Notes: generated by a model not told the origin, from the letters alone. A stretch of DNA of 64,000 bases from Streptomyces dengpaensis (GCF_002946835.1 NZ_CP026652.1:5766001-5830000), one strand, 5' to 3'. Positions 29,056 through 37,879 are shown, counted from the first letter of the stretch. A program made the numbers and translations.

Positions 29056-29202
29056 CGCTCCGAGACGTTCTGCTTTGTGACCTGGGTCACGAACTGAGTG
29101 GCGTTAAGCAACCAGTCCCTACGTCCAGTTGTCTTGCAGGTAGCGATTGAGGCGACAAAGGGGAAATGTTGTGGGGACACTTCCCGCGACGAGGGGGGAA
29201 CC

Positions 29203-30390
29203 GTGCCGCAGCCTGATGTGAGCGTCGTCATCGGGGCGTACGAAGCGATGCCGTACTTGGTCAAGTGCCTGGATTCCGTGGAGAACCAGACGCTCGACCC
29301 CGCACGGATCGAGGTGATCGCCGTCGACGACGGGTCGACGGACGGCACGGGGGAGTACCTGGAGGAGTTCGCGGAGCGGGCGGCCATGACCGTCACGGTG
29401 ATCAGGCAGCCGAACTCGGGCGGCCCCAGCGGCCCGCGCAACGTCGGCCTCGGCAAGGCACGCGGACGTTACGTCTTCTTCCTCGACGCCGACGACTACT
29501 TCGGCCCCGAGGCCCTGGAGCGCATGGTCGCCGTCGCCGACGAGCAGGGCACGGACGTGGTGCTCGGCAAGATCGTCGGGGTCAACAGGGGCGCCCCGAA
29601 GTCGATGTGGGGCAAGGACCAGCCCCGTACGGACGTCTTCTCCTCGAACATCAAGTTCACGCTCAGCGCGCAGAAGTTCTTCCGGCGCGAGCTGCTCACG
29701 CGGCACGGCATGCGCTTCGACGAGTCGTTGAAGACCGGCGAGGACGCGCTGTTCACGATGGAGGCCTACCTGCGCGCCGACGGCGTCTCCGTGATCGCCG
29801 ACTACGCGTGCTACTACCTGGTCGGCCGCGACGACGGCAAGCACGCGACCAAGAGCGGGAGTTACACCCTGCGCTTCGACTCGGCCCGCGCGCTGATGGG
29901 CCTGATCGCCGAGCACGTACCCGCCGGGGCGCGCCGTGACGCCCTGATGGTCCGTCCCTTACTTATCACCCTGCTCCCGCAGTTCGGCCCCGGCTTCCTC
30001 AAGCAGAATGAGAAGGTACGGTGGCACAAACTCGACCTGGCCAGGCCCCTGATGGACGCGTACTGGCACGACGGCGTCGCCTCCCGCCTCAAGGTCCACG
30101 AACGCCTGCGCCTCCACCTCGTGGCCCAGGGCCGGGGTGATCTCCTCGTCGACGTACTGGAGTTCATCAAGGCGAAGAAGACCCCCGAGGTCCTCCTGGA
30201 GTCCCGCGGCCGCAAGGCCTACCTCGCCTACCCCCACTTCCGTGACCCGGCCGCGGGCATCCCGGACAGCTGCTACGTCCCGACGTCCCGCGAGACGGCC
30301 ACCATCGAGGGCTTCAAGCCCCGCACCAACCACTTCCCGCGGCTGCGACGGGTGGCCCGGCGGGTCCTGGGAGCGCGGCGCGCGGGGTGA
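29203..30390 (+). CDS. Family 2 glycosyltransferase, probable teichoic-acid-type
   Basis: A 395-aa GT-A enzyme: VSVVIGAYEAMPYLVKCLDS opening, EVIAVDDGSTDGT, and the metal-binding DADDYFGPEAL motif near residue 110; then KTGEDALFTMEAY. Start GTG 29203 has GAGGGGGG six bases upstream. It follows the CDP-ribitol-type and TagF-like genes, so it could glycosylate the polymer, as TarS or TarP do in staphylococci; the donor sugar cannot be told. The gene contains a TTA codon at 29959-29961 (codon 253), implying dependence on the bldA tRNA. The 3' end runs straight into the 11-bp tandem repeats at 30401. Confidence 0.85.
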   Translation: MPQPDVSVVIGAYEAMPYLVKCLDSVENQTLDPARIEVIAVDDGSTDGTGEYLEEFAERAAMTVTVIRQPNSGGPSGPRNVGLGKARGRYVFFLDADDYFGPEALERMVAVADEQGTDVVLGKIVGVNRGAPKSMWGKDQPRTDVFSSNIKFTLSAQKFFRRELLTRHGMRFDESLKTGEDALFTMEAYLRADGVSVIADYACYYLVGRDDGKHATKSGSYTLRFDSARALMGLIAEHVPAGARRDALMVRPLLITLLPQFGPGFLKQNEKVRWHKLDLARPLMDAYWHDGVASRLKVHERLRLHLVAQGRGDLLVDVLEFIKAKKTPEVLLESRGRKAYLAYPHFRDPAAGIPDSCYVPTSRETATIEGFKPRTNHFPRLRRVARRVLGARRAG

Positions 30391-30400
30391 CCCGGCGGCC

Positions 30401-30510
30401 CGCGTCCCGTCCGCGTCCCGTCCGCGCCTCATCCGCGTCCCGTCCGCGCCTCGTCGGCGTCCCGTCCGCGCGACGTCCGTGTCCCGTCCGCGCGACGTCC
30501 GCGTGCTGGA
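30401..30510. repeat. 11-bp tandem repeat array, ten units
   Basis: Ten consecutive imperfect 11-mers follow the consensus CGCGTCCCGTC, with variants CGCGCCTCATC, CGCGCGACGTC and CGTGTCCCGTC. The period is exact across 110 bp, close to one helical turn. It lies between the glycosyltransferase stop and the proB leader. It is not in a clear gene; an open frame on the reverse strand simply reflects the period. Confidence 0.8.
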
Positions 30511-30588
30511 CGGACGGGCTTCGGCCCACCCTCTTCGCGTAGATTGCGGGGCGGGGCACCCGGACCGACGCGAGGGGACACACAGCAG

Positions 30589-31740
30589 GTGGCAGGGGCA
30601 AGGCAGACCGTGACGCAGGTCCACAGGATGGCCGTGGCGCAGGCCCACCGCATCGTCGTCAAGGTGGGGTCCTCGTCGCTGACCACTGCCTCGGGCGGCC
30701 TCGACGCGGACCGGGTCGACGCCCTTGTCGACGTCCTCGCCAAGGCGCGCAGCGGCGGCGAGAAGGAGATCGTCCTCGTCTCGTCCGGCGCCATCGCCGC
30801 CGGGCTCGCACCGCTGGGGCTGCGCCGCCGGCCCAAGGACCTCGCCCGGCAGCAGGCCGCCGCCAGCGTCGGCCAGGGCCTCCTGGTGGCCCGCTACACG
30901 GCCTCCTGCGCCCGCCACGGCATCCGCGTCGGACAGGTACTCCTCACCTCCGACGACACCAGCCGCCGCGCCCACCACCGCAACGCCTCCCGCACCCTCG
31001 ACAAGCTCCTCGCGATGGGCGCCCTGCCGGTCGTCAACGAGAACGACACCGTCGCCACGGACGAGATCCGCTTCGGCGACAACGACCGCCTCGCCGCCCT
31101 CGTCGCCCATCTCGTACGGGCCGATCTGCTCGTCCTGCTCTCCGACGTGGACGGCGTCTACGACGGAGACCCCAGCAAGCCCGGTACGTCGCGGATAGCG
31201 GAAGTACGCGTTCCCGAGGATCTCGCGCACGTCGACATCGGCAGCGCGGGCAAGGCGGGCGTCGGCACCGGCGGCATGGCCACCAAGGTCGAGGCGGCCC
31301 GTATCGCCGCCGCGGCCGGCATCCCGGTGGTGCTGACCAGCGCCATCCACGCCACCGACGCCCTCGCGGGCCGGGACACGGGCACATACTTCCACCCCAC
31401 CGGCAAGCGGTCCGCCCACCGGCTGCTGTGGCTGCAGCACGCCTCCACCCCGCAGGGCGCGCTCACCCTGGACGACGGCGCCGTACGCGCGGTCGTCGAG
31501 CGGCGCAAGTCGCTGCTGCCGGCGGGCATCGCGGGCGTCGAGGGCGAGTTCACCGCGGGCGACCCGGTCGAGCTGCGCGACAGTACGGGCCGGGCGGTCG
31601 CGCGCGGCCTCGTGAACTTCGACGCCAAGGAGATCCCGCAGCTCATCGGCCGCTCGACCAGGGAACTGGCACGCGAACTGGGCCCCGCGTACGAGCGTGA
31701 AGTCGTCCACCGGGACGACCTCGTGCTCCTGCATCCGTGA
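30589..31740 (+). CDS. proB: Glutamate 5-kinase
   Basis: A 383-aa enzyme of proline biosynthesis: amino-acid kinase domain (RIVVKVGSSSLT; SSGAIAAG; DNDRLAALVA; DVDGVYDGDP) and a C-terminal PUA domain (about residues 285-375). GTG 30589 is chosen because it gives the usual length and a short N-terminal lead; a second ATG at 30628 is possible. It feeds glutamyl phosphate to ProA, encoded at 32707 after the repeats and one small gene. The pair is not a tight operon here. Confidence 0.95.
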   Translation: MAGARQTVTQVHRMAVAQAHRIVVKVGSSSLTTASGGLDADRVDALVDVLAKARSGGEKEIVLVSSGAIAAGLAPLGLRRRPKDLARQQAAASVGQGLLVARYTASCARHGIRVGQVLLTSDDTSRRAHHRNASRTLDKLLAMGALPVVNENDTVATDEIRFGDNDRLAALVAHLVRADLLVLLSDVDGVYDGDPSKPGTSRIAEVRVPEDLAHVDIGSAGKAGVGTGGMATKVEAARIAAAAGIPVVLTSAIHATDALAGRDTGTYFHPTGKRSAHRLLWLQHASTPQGALTLDDGAVRAVVERRKSLLPAGIAGVEGEFTAGDPVELRDSTGRAVARGLVNFDAKEIPQLIGRSTRELARELGPAYEREVVHRDDLVLLHP

Positions 31741-32015
31741 GACGCCCGTGCGGTGATCCGTGAGACGCCCGTGCGGTGATCCGTGAGGCGGTGCGGTCGT
31801 ACGTGAGGCGGTGCGGTCGAACGTGAGGCGGTGCGGTCGAACGTGAGGCGCCCCTGCGGTCGTACGTGAGGCGCCCCTGCGGTGTTCGGCAAGGCACCTC
31901 TGCGGCCGCCCGTGAGGCGCGCCCGTGCTCTCATCCGTAAGACACGCGTTCTGCGGCACCTGACGGGCATCCGTAAAACAGCTGTCCACTACACCCGTAA
32001 ACGGCCGATTCCGCC
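31741..32015. repeat. Degenerate tandem repeat array after proB
   Basis: About eleven units of 20-25 bp begin CCGTGAG or CCGTAAA and contain GCGCCCGTGCGG or GCGGTGCGGTCG. The first two units (TGAGACGCCCGTGCGGTGATCCG, two exact copies from about 31740), then three 20-bp units, then longer, more divergent ones. The array begins directly at the proB stop codon, which is itself part of the first unit. Similar CCGTGAGG units appear at 57548-57610. Confidence 0.75.
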
Positions 32016-32255
32016 GCCCCCGCCGGGGGACGTTCCGTGAAACCGCCACACGAAGGCGCCCCACCTGCTCAACTTTGTGGCAGGGAGACCCCGGTATTGG
32101 TATTCGGTACGAGGTACGAGCATCGCGTAAAGGAGGCCGTCGTGAGACGAGTGCGCCCTGGGGCGGCGGCGTCCCGCGGCGGTGTCTCTCCCTCGCTCGA
32201 CTCCGCTCGAGCGGGGGGATCCCCATTGCGTGCGGCGGGCGAGGAGCGGGCCCTG

Positions 32256-32645
32256 ATGAGCGTCGCGGCCGGTGACACGTACGAGGGCGAGGAGCCGGTC
32301 GTGCAGCCACGGCTGTGGCACGTCACGCTGAGCGTCTCGGGCGAGGAGGCCCCGCTGAAGGAGGTCAGGCGCGGTCTCGAACAGCTCGCCCACGACCACC
32401 CCTTTCTGCTGACCAGCCGGTACGCCAACGACCATGCCGAGATCCGCTACTGGGAAGAGGCCCGCGACCTGCACGACGCGGCCGCGGTCGCGCTGCGCCT
32501 GTGGGGCGAGCACCGGCAGACCGCCAAGCTCCCGCCCTGGGAGATCGTCGGCCTGGAGGTCATCGACCGCGAGACGTACCACCAGCGGATAGCGGAGGGC
32601 TACGGTCCGCTGCCGGCGACGCCTGTCGGAGTTCACCCCTTTTGA
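32256..32645 (+). CDS. Conserved hypothetical protein (129 aa) between proB and proA
   Basis: A small soluble protein with a mixed alpha/beta pattern ([58 protein letters not shown]). ATG 32256 has GAGGAG nine bases upstream and is preferred over in-frame starts further upstream, where the sequence is a GC-rich repeat (CTCGACTCCGCTCGAGC, about 32194). The protein is common in Streptomyces next to proA but I cannot assign a function. No membrane segment. Confidence 0.7.
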   Translation: MSVAAGDTYEGEEPVVQPRLWHVTLSVSGEEAPLKEVRRGLEQLAHDHPFLLTSRYANDHAEIRYWEEARDLHDAAAVALRLWGEHRQTAKLPPWEIVGLEVIDRETYHQRIAEGYGPLPATPVGVHPF

Positions 32646-32694
32646 GGCCGTCTCGCGGTATGGGATTGCAGGTGGACCGGCCCGCCCGGCGCAC

Positions 32695-32700
32695 TACCCT
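32695..32700 (+). promoter_or_regulatory. -10-like TACCCT for a leaderless proA transcript
   Basis: TACCCT ends exactly six bases before the ATG of proA, which has no Shine-Dalgarno sequence. This fits transcription starting at the A of ATG. Confidence 0.5.
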
Positions 32701-32706
32701 TCCCTC

Positions 32707-33993
32707 ATGACCACGCTCTCGCCGTATGACTCGATGTCCCCGGTCACCCAGGCCGCCTACCGGGCGAAGGCCGCCGCCGACGACCTGGCGCCTCTGCCGC
32801 GGGCGGAGAAGGACGACGCCCTGCTCGCCATCGCGGACGCGCTGGAGGTCCGTACGAGCGAGATCGTCGAGGCCAACGCCAAGGACATCGCGCGCGCCCG
32901 CGAGGCCGGGACCAGCGAATCCGTCATCGACCGGCTCACGCTCACGCCCGAGCGCGTGCGCGCGATCGCCTCCGACGTCCGCGACGTCGTGGCGCTGCCC
33001 GACCCGGTCGGCGAGGTCGTCCGCGGCTCGACGCTCCCGAACGGCATCGACCTGCGCCAGGTCCGCGTCCCGCTCGGCGTCGTCGGGATCATCTACGAGG
33101 CCCGCCCGAACGTGACGGTCGACGCCGCGGCCCTGTGCCTGAAGTCCGGGAACGCGGTGCTGCTGCGCGGCTCGTCGTCCGCGTACGAGTCGAACACGGC
33201 CCTCGTACGGGTCCTGCGGGACGCCGTGGGCGGCGCCGGGCTGCCCGCCGACGCCATCCAGCTCGTGCCGGGAGAGGGCCGCGAGTCCGTCAGCGAGCTG
33301 ATGCGCGCCCGCGGCCTCGTCGACGTCCTCATCCCGCGCGGCGGCGCCTCGCTGATCCGCGCGGTCGTCCAGGAGTCCACCGTTCCGGTCATCGAGACCG
33401 GCACCGGCAACTGCCACGTGTACGTCGACGCGCACGCCGACCTCGACATGGCGATCGACATCCTGATCAACTCCAAGGCCCAGCGCGTGAGCGTGTGCAA
33501 CGCCGCCGAGACGCTCCTCGTGCACCAGGACATCGCCCCCGAGTTCCTGCCGCGCGCCCTGGACGCCCTCGCGGACGCCGGGGTCACCGTGCACGCCGAC
33601 GAGCGCGTCCTCGCCTACGCCAAGGACTCCAAGGCCACCGTCGTCGAGGCCACCCCCGAGGACTGGGAGGAGGAGTACCTCTCGTACGACATCGCCGCCG
33701 CCGTCGTCGACTCGCTCGACAAGGCCGTGGAGCACATCCGGCTGTGGACCTCGGGCCACACCGAGGCCATCGTCACCACCTCGCAGCAGGCCGCCCGCCG
33801 CTTCACCCAGCTGGTCGACTCCACGACGGTCGCGGTCAACGCCTCGACCCGCTTCACCGACGGCGGCCAGTTCGGCTTCGGCGCCGAGATCGGCATCTCC
33901 ACGCAGAAGCTGCACGCGCGGGGGCCGATGGGCCTGCCGGAGCTGACGAGCACGAAGTACATCGTCACGGGGGACGGGCACATCCGGCGCTGA
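32707..33993 (+). CDS. proA: Glutamate-5-semialdehyde dehydrogenase (gamma-glutamyl phosphate reductase)
   Basis: A 428-aa enzyme with the Rossmann and catalytic domains of the family; the catalytic cysteine lies in [14 protein letters not shown] (about residue 264) and the [12 protein letters not shown] segment matches. It reduces glutamyl 5-phosphate with NADPH in proline synthesis. ATG 32707 lacks a ribosome binding site but has TACCCT six bases upstream, so the message is probably leaderless. It is separated from proB by one small gene and a repeat array. Confidence 0.96.
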   Translation: MTTLSPYDSMSPVTQAAYRAKAAADDLAPLPRAEKDDALLAIADALEVRTSEIVEANAKDIARAREAGTSESVIDRLTLTPERVRAIASDVRDVVALPDPVGEVVRGSTLPNGIDLRQVRVPLGVVGIIYEARPNVTVDAAALCLKSGNAVLLRGSSSAYESNTALVRVLRDAVGGAGLPADAIQLVPGEGRESVSELMRARGLVDVLIPRGGASLIRAVVQESTVPVIETGTGNCHVYVDAHADLDMAIDILINSKAQRVSVCNAAETLLVHQDIAPEFLPRALDALADAGVTVHADERVLAYAKDSKATVVEATPEDWEEEYLSYDIAAAVVDSLDKAVEHIRLWTSGHTEAIVTTSQQAARRFTQLVDSTTVAVNASTRFTDGGQFGFGAEIGISTQKLHARGPMGLPELTSTKYIVTGDGHIRR

Positions 33994-34151
33994 GGCGTGC
34001 CGCCACGGGGTGGGCGGGCGATCGGGCGGTGTACGCCGGGGGCGTGGGCTTTTGGCGCGCGGCGCGCCGCCGCGGCGCGCCGCCGCGGTGGGACGCGTCT
34101 CGCCGGGTGGATGAATTTCCATACCGTCTGCCCAAATTGACCCCCCAGGTC

Positions 34152-34157
34152 TACTCT
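34152..34157 (+). promoter_or_regulatory. -10-like TACTCT for a leaderless transcript
   Basis: TACTCT ends six bases before GTG 34164, with no Shine-Dalgarno sequence between; the same layout is seen at 34926. Confidence 0.45.
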
Positions 34158-34163
34158 GGATCC

Positions 34164-34790
34164 GTGCCGGAGGACGTGGGGGGCACGCCGTTCCCTGACG
34201 GCTGGGAGCCCGACGACGACCGCGACCGCGGGGGTGCGGACGAAGAGTTCGCCTCCGTGGTCTTCGACGAGGACTTCGTACGGGCGGCGGTGATCCATGA
34301 GCCGACCGCGGTGGAGAGACTCCTTGCGGCCGCCCAGGCCCGCGCGGAGGCCTCCGAGGCCGAGGCCCGCCGAACGCACGCCCATGGCGCACGCGGCGAC
34401 GACGAGCGCTACGAGGACGGTTTCGGGCCCGACGCCCACGGCGATTTCGGCCATGACCCCGATGTGGACGATCTGGACGACACCGAGGTCCTGGAAGGCC
34501 GCTACGGCGCACCGGGAACGTACGGCAAGGCCTACGGGAGACAGAACCGCTGGCACCGCCCCGTCGCCTGGATCCTCGCCCTCGTGATGGGCATCGGCAT
34601 GGTCGCCCTCGCCTTCACCGCGGTCTACCGAGGGGCCTCCTCGGGCCGCCAGGACCAGCCCCCGCCGCCCGCCTCGACGGGCCTCGAACAGGGTCTGGAA
34701 AAGGGCCACGACAAGGTCACCGGTACCGGCCCCTCCGCTTCGGCCGACTACTCCCAGCCGGCGGTGTCCGCGGTGCCTCGGACACCGTGA
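34164..34790 (+). CDS. Single-span membrane protein, N-terminal SVVFDExFVRAA family (paralog 1)
   Basis: A 208-aa protein with a disordered acidic N-terminal half (WEPDDDRDRGGADEEF; DPDVDDLDDTEVLEGRYG), one transmembrane segment around residues 138-158 (VAWILALVMGIGMVALAFTA) and a Pro/Ser-rich outer tail. Its N-terminus shares the motif FASVVFDEDFVRAAVIHEPT with the next gene. No enzyme motif is visible. Start GTG 34164 follows the TACTCT box. Membrane position suggests the acidic part is cytoplasmic. Confidence 0.75.
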   Translation: MPEDVGGTPFPDGWEPDDDRDRGGADEEFASVVFDEDFVRAAVIHEPTAVERLLAAAQARAEASEAEARRTHAHGARGDDERYEDGFGPDAHGDFGHDPDVDDLDDTEVLEGRYGAPGTYGKAYGRQNRWHRPVAWILALVMGIGMVALAFTAVYRGASSGRQDQPPPPASTGLEQGLEKGHDKVTGTGPSASADYSQPAVSAVPRTP

Positions 34791-34925
34791 CCGCAGCTTG
34801 TTGAACGCGGTGACGACGGCCTCTTGAGCACCGCGACGTCGGCCCCTCGAACGCCCTGACGGTCCTGGTGAGAACCTGTCAGAACTTGTCGTGTACCAGG
34901 GCGTTTACCCGGGCTCCGGGAGACC

Positions 34926-34931
34926 TACTCT
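34926..34931 (+). promoter_or_regulatory. -10-like TACTCT for a leaderless transcript
   Basis: TACTCT ends six bases before ATG 34938. The intervening GAAGGT is not a convincing ribosome binding site at that distance. Confidence 0.45.
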
Positions 34932-34937
34932 GAAGGT

Positions 34938-36005
34938 ATGGGCGGGCCTGGAGACCCACCTGAGGGGACACCCGAGGGCGCTCCCGCTGGTGGAGAGGAC
35001 GAGTACCGATCCGTCGTCTTCGACGAGTCGTTCGTCCGTGCTGCGCGCCTCCAGGAGTTCTCCGCGCAGGAGCGCATCGCCGACCACGCCCCGGCCGTAC
35101 GGCGCCGCCCGGCCCTCCAGCGCGGGTTCTCCCCGCAGGCGCTGATCCTCGTCCTGCTGATCGCCATAGCCTTCGGCACCGCGATCTACATGGGCGTACG
35201 GCACCCGTACCAGACCCCCGTCTCCCAGCCTCCCGAGCCGCTGCGGATGACGGTCATCCCGCTCGCCCCGCAGACCGCCGTGCCCGGCTCCACGAACGTC
35301 GACGAGCTGTATGCGCGCAGCCCGGCCGCCCAGTTCCGCATCGGCGCCGACGGCATCACGCTGCCCCCCTCCCGGCGCACCGCGCACTTCTCCGACAGCC
35401 AGGTCGTCACCGCCCTGACCACCGCCAAGGACTACATCGTCGAGTCCTCGCTCGACCCGGACGTACTCACCGGCGGCGCCACCCGGCCCGTACGGATCCT
35501 GCTGGACCCGCGGCAGCTCGACCAGTTCGACGAGAGTTTCAAGCGGCCGACCGCCGACGGGCGGCATGCGCCCACCGGCTGGCTGGTCCGCTTCGACGCG
35601 AACCGCACCGAACTCGCCGACACGAAGATCCGCGTGCAGGGCACCCTCCAGGCCGCAGAAGTCGACTCGAGCACCCTTGAGGTCGTCGCCGACCACACCT
35701 TCGTGTACGCGCTGAAGCCGACGGGCTCCGACGCGAAGGCAGAGGCCTCGCTGTTCACTCTCCGGCGCGAGCTGCACTTCCGCCTCGACCGCGACGACCT
35801 GCGGATGCACCAGGCCGAGCTGGTCGTCTCCTACGTCCAGGCCGGACCGCTCTCCTGCTCCGAGGACTCGGTGGGCCGGTTGCGGCCGCTGCTCGCGGGA
35901 CAGACGGCCAAGGCGGGCGGCCCGGCCGGCAGCGACCCGTACGCCACCGGGTCCGCGACGGCGCTGTGCGGGTCGCTGGCGACGAGCGCACAGCCGAAGG
36001 TGTGA
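34938..36005 (+). CDS. Single-span membrane protein, N-terminal SVVFDExFVRAA family (paralog 2)
   Basis: A 355-aa protein with a short cytoplasmic N-terminus containing YRSVVFDESFVRAARLQE, a transmembrane segment around residues 69-87 (ALILVLLIAIAFGTAIYMG) and a 260-residue extracytoplasmic domain of unknown fold (VVTALTTAKDYIVESSLDPDV; VRILLDPRQLDQF; LRRELHFRLDRDDLRMHQ). It ends in two cysteines (SCSEDS; LCGSL) that may form a disulphide. The convergent gene at 36048 encodes an M48 protease. The same motif in both N-termini suggests a shared cytoplasmic partner. Confidence 0.8.
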   Translation: MGGPGDPPEGTPEGAPAGGEDEYRSVVFDESFVRAARLQEFSAQERIADHAPAVRRRPALQRGFSPQALILVLLIAIAFGTAIYMGVRHPYQTPVSQPPEPLRMTVIPLAPQTAVPGSTNVDELYARSPAAQFRIGADGITLPPSRRTAHFSDSQVVTALTTAKDYIVESSLDPDVLTGGATRPVRILLDPRQLDQFDESFKRPTADGRHAPTGWLVRFDANRTELADTKIRVQGTLQAAEVDSSTLEVVADHTFVYALKPTGSDAKAEASLFTLRRELHFRLDRDDLRMHQAELVVSYVQAGPLSCSEDSVGRLRPLLAGQTAKAGGPAGSDPYATGSATALCGSLATSAQPKV

Positions 36006-36047
36006 CCTGCGGCCTGTGCTGCGGCTGGGGGCCTGGGCTCGCTCTGA

Positions 36048-37163
36048 TCAGCCGTTGCCGTTGGGGCTCTCGCCGTCCCGGCGCTCGTCCGAGTCCCGCG
36101 GCGGCGCGTCCTTGGGCGAGCCGCTCGCGAAGCCGCTGAAGCCGCGCCGTACCCGGTCGCCGAGGTCTCCCGCACCGCCCGCGATGTCGCTGACCAGCTT
36201 CATCAGCGGGTCCTTGGAGCTCCGCACGTCGCTGGCGTAGGCGGACGCCGACTGCCGGAAGGAGTCCGAGACGGAGGTGTCCTTGTCCTCGCTGCGTCGC
36301 GGGTAGTGACCGTCCATGATCCGCTGGTAGTCGCGCGACTCGGCCCACTTCTTCAGTTCGGCCGCGCGAACCGCGGTGAAGGGGTGGGTGCGCGGCAGTA
36401 CGTTGAGGATCTTGAGCACGGAGTCCCGCAGGTCGCCCCCGGCCTCGTACTCCTCGGCCTGAGCGAGGAACGCGTCCACGTTCATCTCGTGCAGGTGGTT
36501 GCCTCCCGCGATCTTCATCAGGCCGCGCATCGAGGCCCGCAGGTCCTGGCCCACCAGGAGCCCGGCGCGGTCCGCGGACAGCTCCGACTTGCGGAACCAC
36601 TCGCGCAGCGCGGTCACGATCGCCATGATCGCGAAGTTGCCCAGCGGGATCCATGCGACGCGGAGCGCGAGGGCGGTGAGGAACAGCAGGATCGTGCGGT
36701 AGACGGAGTGCCCGGACAGTGCGTGGCCGACCTCATGCCCCACGACGGCCCGCATCTCCTCCTCGTCCAGCAGCTCGACGAGCCCCGTCGTCACGACGAT
36801 GATCGGCTCGTCCAGGCCGATGCACATCGCGTTCGGCTGCGGATCCTGGGTGACGTACATCGGCGGGACCTTCTCCAGGTCCAGGATGTAACAGGCGTCC
36901 CGCAGCATGTCGTTGAGGTGCGCGAACTGGGCGTCCGAGACGCGCACCGAATCGGACAGGAACAGCAACCGCAGGCTCCGTTCGGGCAGCAGACCGCTGA
37001 GCGCCTTGAAGACGGTGTCGAAGCCGCTGAGCTTGCGCAGGGCCACCAGGGCCGAGCGGTCCGCCGGATGTTCGTACGCACGCGAGGAGATCCCCGCGAA
37101 GCGCCTGCGCTGCCTGCTCGGCACGTTCTCGTGCCCGTTCTGCTCGTGGCCGGCGTCGGACAT
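36048..37163 (-). CDS. M48-family metallopeptidase (HtpX/Ste24-like)
   Basis: A 371-aa membrane protease with the zinc motif HEVGH (AVVGHEVGHALSGHSVYR) near residue 160, a following hydrophobic segment (ILLFLTALALRVAWIPL), the glutamate-containing SELSADRAGLL (third ligand) and a disordered basic C-terminus (SSKDPLMKLVSDIAGGAG). ATG 37163 has GGGGGA five bases upstream. M48 enzymes cut damaged or specific membrane proteins at the cytoplasmic face. It is convergent with the membrane protein at 34938. Confidence 0.9.
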   Translation of the reverse strand: MSDAGHEQNGHENVPSRQRRRFAGISSRAYEHPADRSALVALRKLSGFDTVFKALSGLLPERSLRLLFLSDSVRVSDAQFAHLNDMLRDACYILDLEKVPPMYVTQDPQPNAMCIGLDEPIIVVTTGLVELLDEEEMRAVVGHEVGHALSGHSVYRTILLFLTALALRVAWIPLGNFAIMAIVTALREWFRKSELSADRAGLLVGQDLRASMRGLMKIAGGNHLHEMNVDAFLAQAEEYEAGGDLRDSVLKILNVLPRTHPFTAVRAAELKKWAESRDYQRIMDGHYPRRSEDKDTSVSDSFRQSASAYASDVRSSKDPLMKLVSDIAGGAGDLGDRVRRGFSGFASGSPKDAPPRDSDERRDGESPNGNG

Positions 37164-37268
37164 GTGTTCCCCCATGTGCGTCTGAGTGTCCTCTGTGCCC
37201 CCAAGGCAGTGCCCAGCCTAGGCGGAGATACCGTGGACGGGCAGTACAGCGAAGGAGAGTCGTACGCC

Positions 37269-37427
37269 ATGGAGCCCCTCACCACAGCCGCCTGGCTCAC
37301 CGAGGCCGCGAACGCGGCAGAGCAGCAGGGCGCGGGCAATCTTCTGCGCGTCGTGCTGATCGTGATGGTCGTCGGGTCGGTCCTGACCGCCTGGTTCCTG
37401 CTGCGCGGGTACAAGCGGGACGACTGA
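37269..37427 (+). CDS. Small single-span membrane protein (52 aa)
   Basis: ATG 37269 follows GAAGGAG. The protein has a polar N-terminus (MEPLTTAAWLTEAANAAEQQ), one transmembrane helix around residues 27-46 (VVLIVMVVGSVLTAWFLL) and a short basic C-terminus (RGYKRDD). No family is recognised. A similar-sized membrane protein follows at 37649. Confidence 0.75.
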   Translation: MEPLTTAAWLTEAANAAEQQGAGNLLRVVLIVMVVGSVLTAWFLLRGYKRDD

Positions 37428-37451
37428 GCCCCGCGCCGGACGAGGAGGCCG

Positions 37452-37545
37452 CGGCGCATGCGGCAACGGAGTCCGGCACGGCGCATGCGGCAACGGAGTC
37501 CGGCACGGCGCATGCGGCAACGGAGTCCGGCACGGCGCATGCCGC
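37452..37545. repeat. 27-bp tandem repeat, 3.5 units
   Basis: Three exact units (37452-37478, 37479-37505, 37506-37532) and a partial fourth. The unit contains GCATGCGGCAACGGAGTCC. It is a multiple of three and in the frame leading to the gene at 37649 encodes a repeated nonapeptide AHAATESGT, but no ATG, GTG or TTG opens that frame. Confidence 0.85.
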
Positions 37546-37648
37546 AAGCGGCGTCCCCAACGGCGGAGTCGGCGTGATCGTGGCCGAGGCCCCCGCATAC
37601 GATGGGCCGACATCTTTATCCCGCCCACACCGGATAGGTCCTGCCGAG

Positions 37649-37810
37649 ATGAGCTTCCACAGCACCGCTGCACAGTTGATCACCGTCGCCGCCGAAGGCG
37701 AGCACGGCGGCAACCACGAGAGCCTCAGCCCGTACCTGACCGGCGGTGGCGCCCTCGTCATCCTGCTTCTGCTGCTGTGGATCACCACGCGCTTCAACCG
37801 GGACCGCTGA
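37649..37810 (+). CDS. Small single-span membrane protein (53 aa)
   Basis: ATG 37649 starts MSFHSTAAQLITVAAEGEHG; a transmembrane helix covers about residues 31-45 (GGGALVILLLLLWITT) and the C-terminus is FNRDR. A GTG at 37574 would add 25 residues and the frame stays open further upstream through the 27-bp repeats, but the conserved-looking protein begins at 37649. Lies just upstream of nadD. Confidence 0.75.
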   Translation: MSFHSTAAQLITVAAEGEHGGNHESLSPYLTGGGALVILLLLLWITTRFNRDR

Positions 37811-37879
37811 GCCCTGCCGGGACCGCTGAGGGCCCCTGTCGGCCGGAGCCCGCAGGCCGGGCCGGTAGTGTCTGCACGC

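Noticed and set aside
31643..31897. A reverse-strand ORF through the proB 3' repeats
   Set aside because: The repeated TYDRTASR-like residues only mirror the DNA repeat period; no start signal.
30401..32015. CRISPR array
   Set aside because: Units are contiguous without unique spacers and no cas genes are present.
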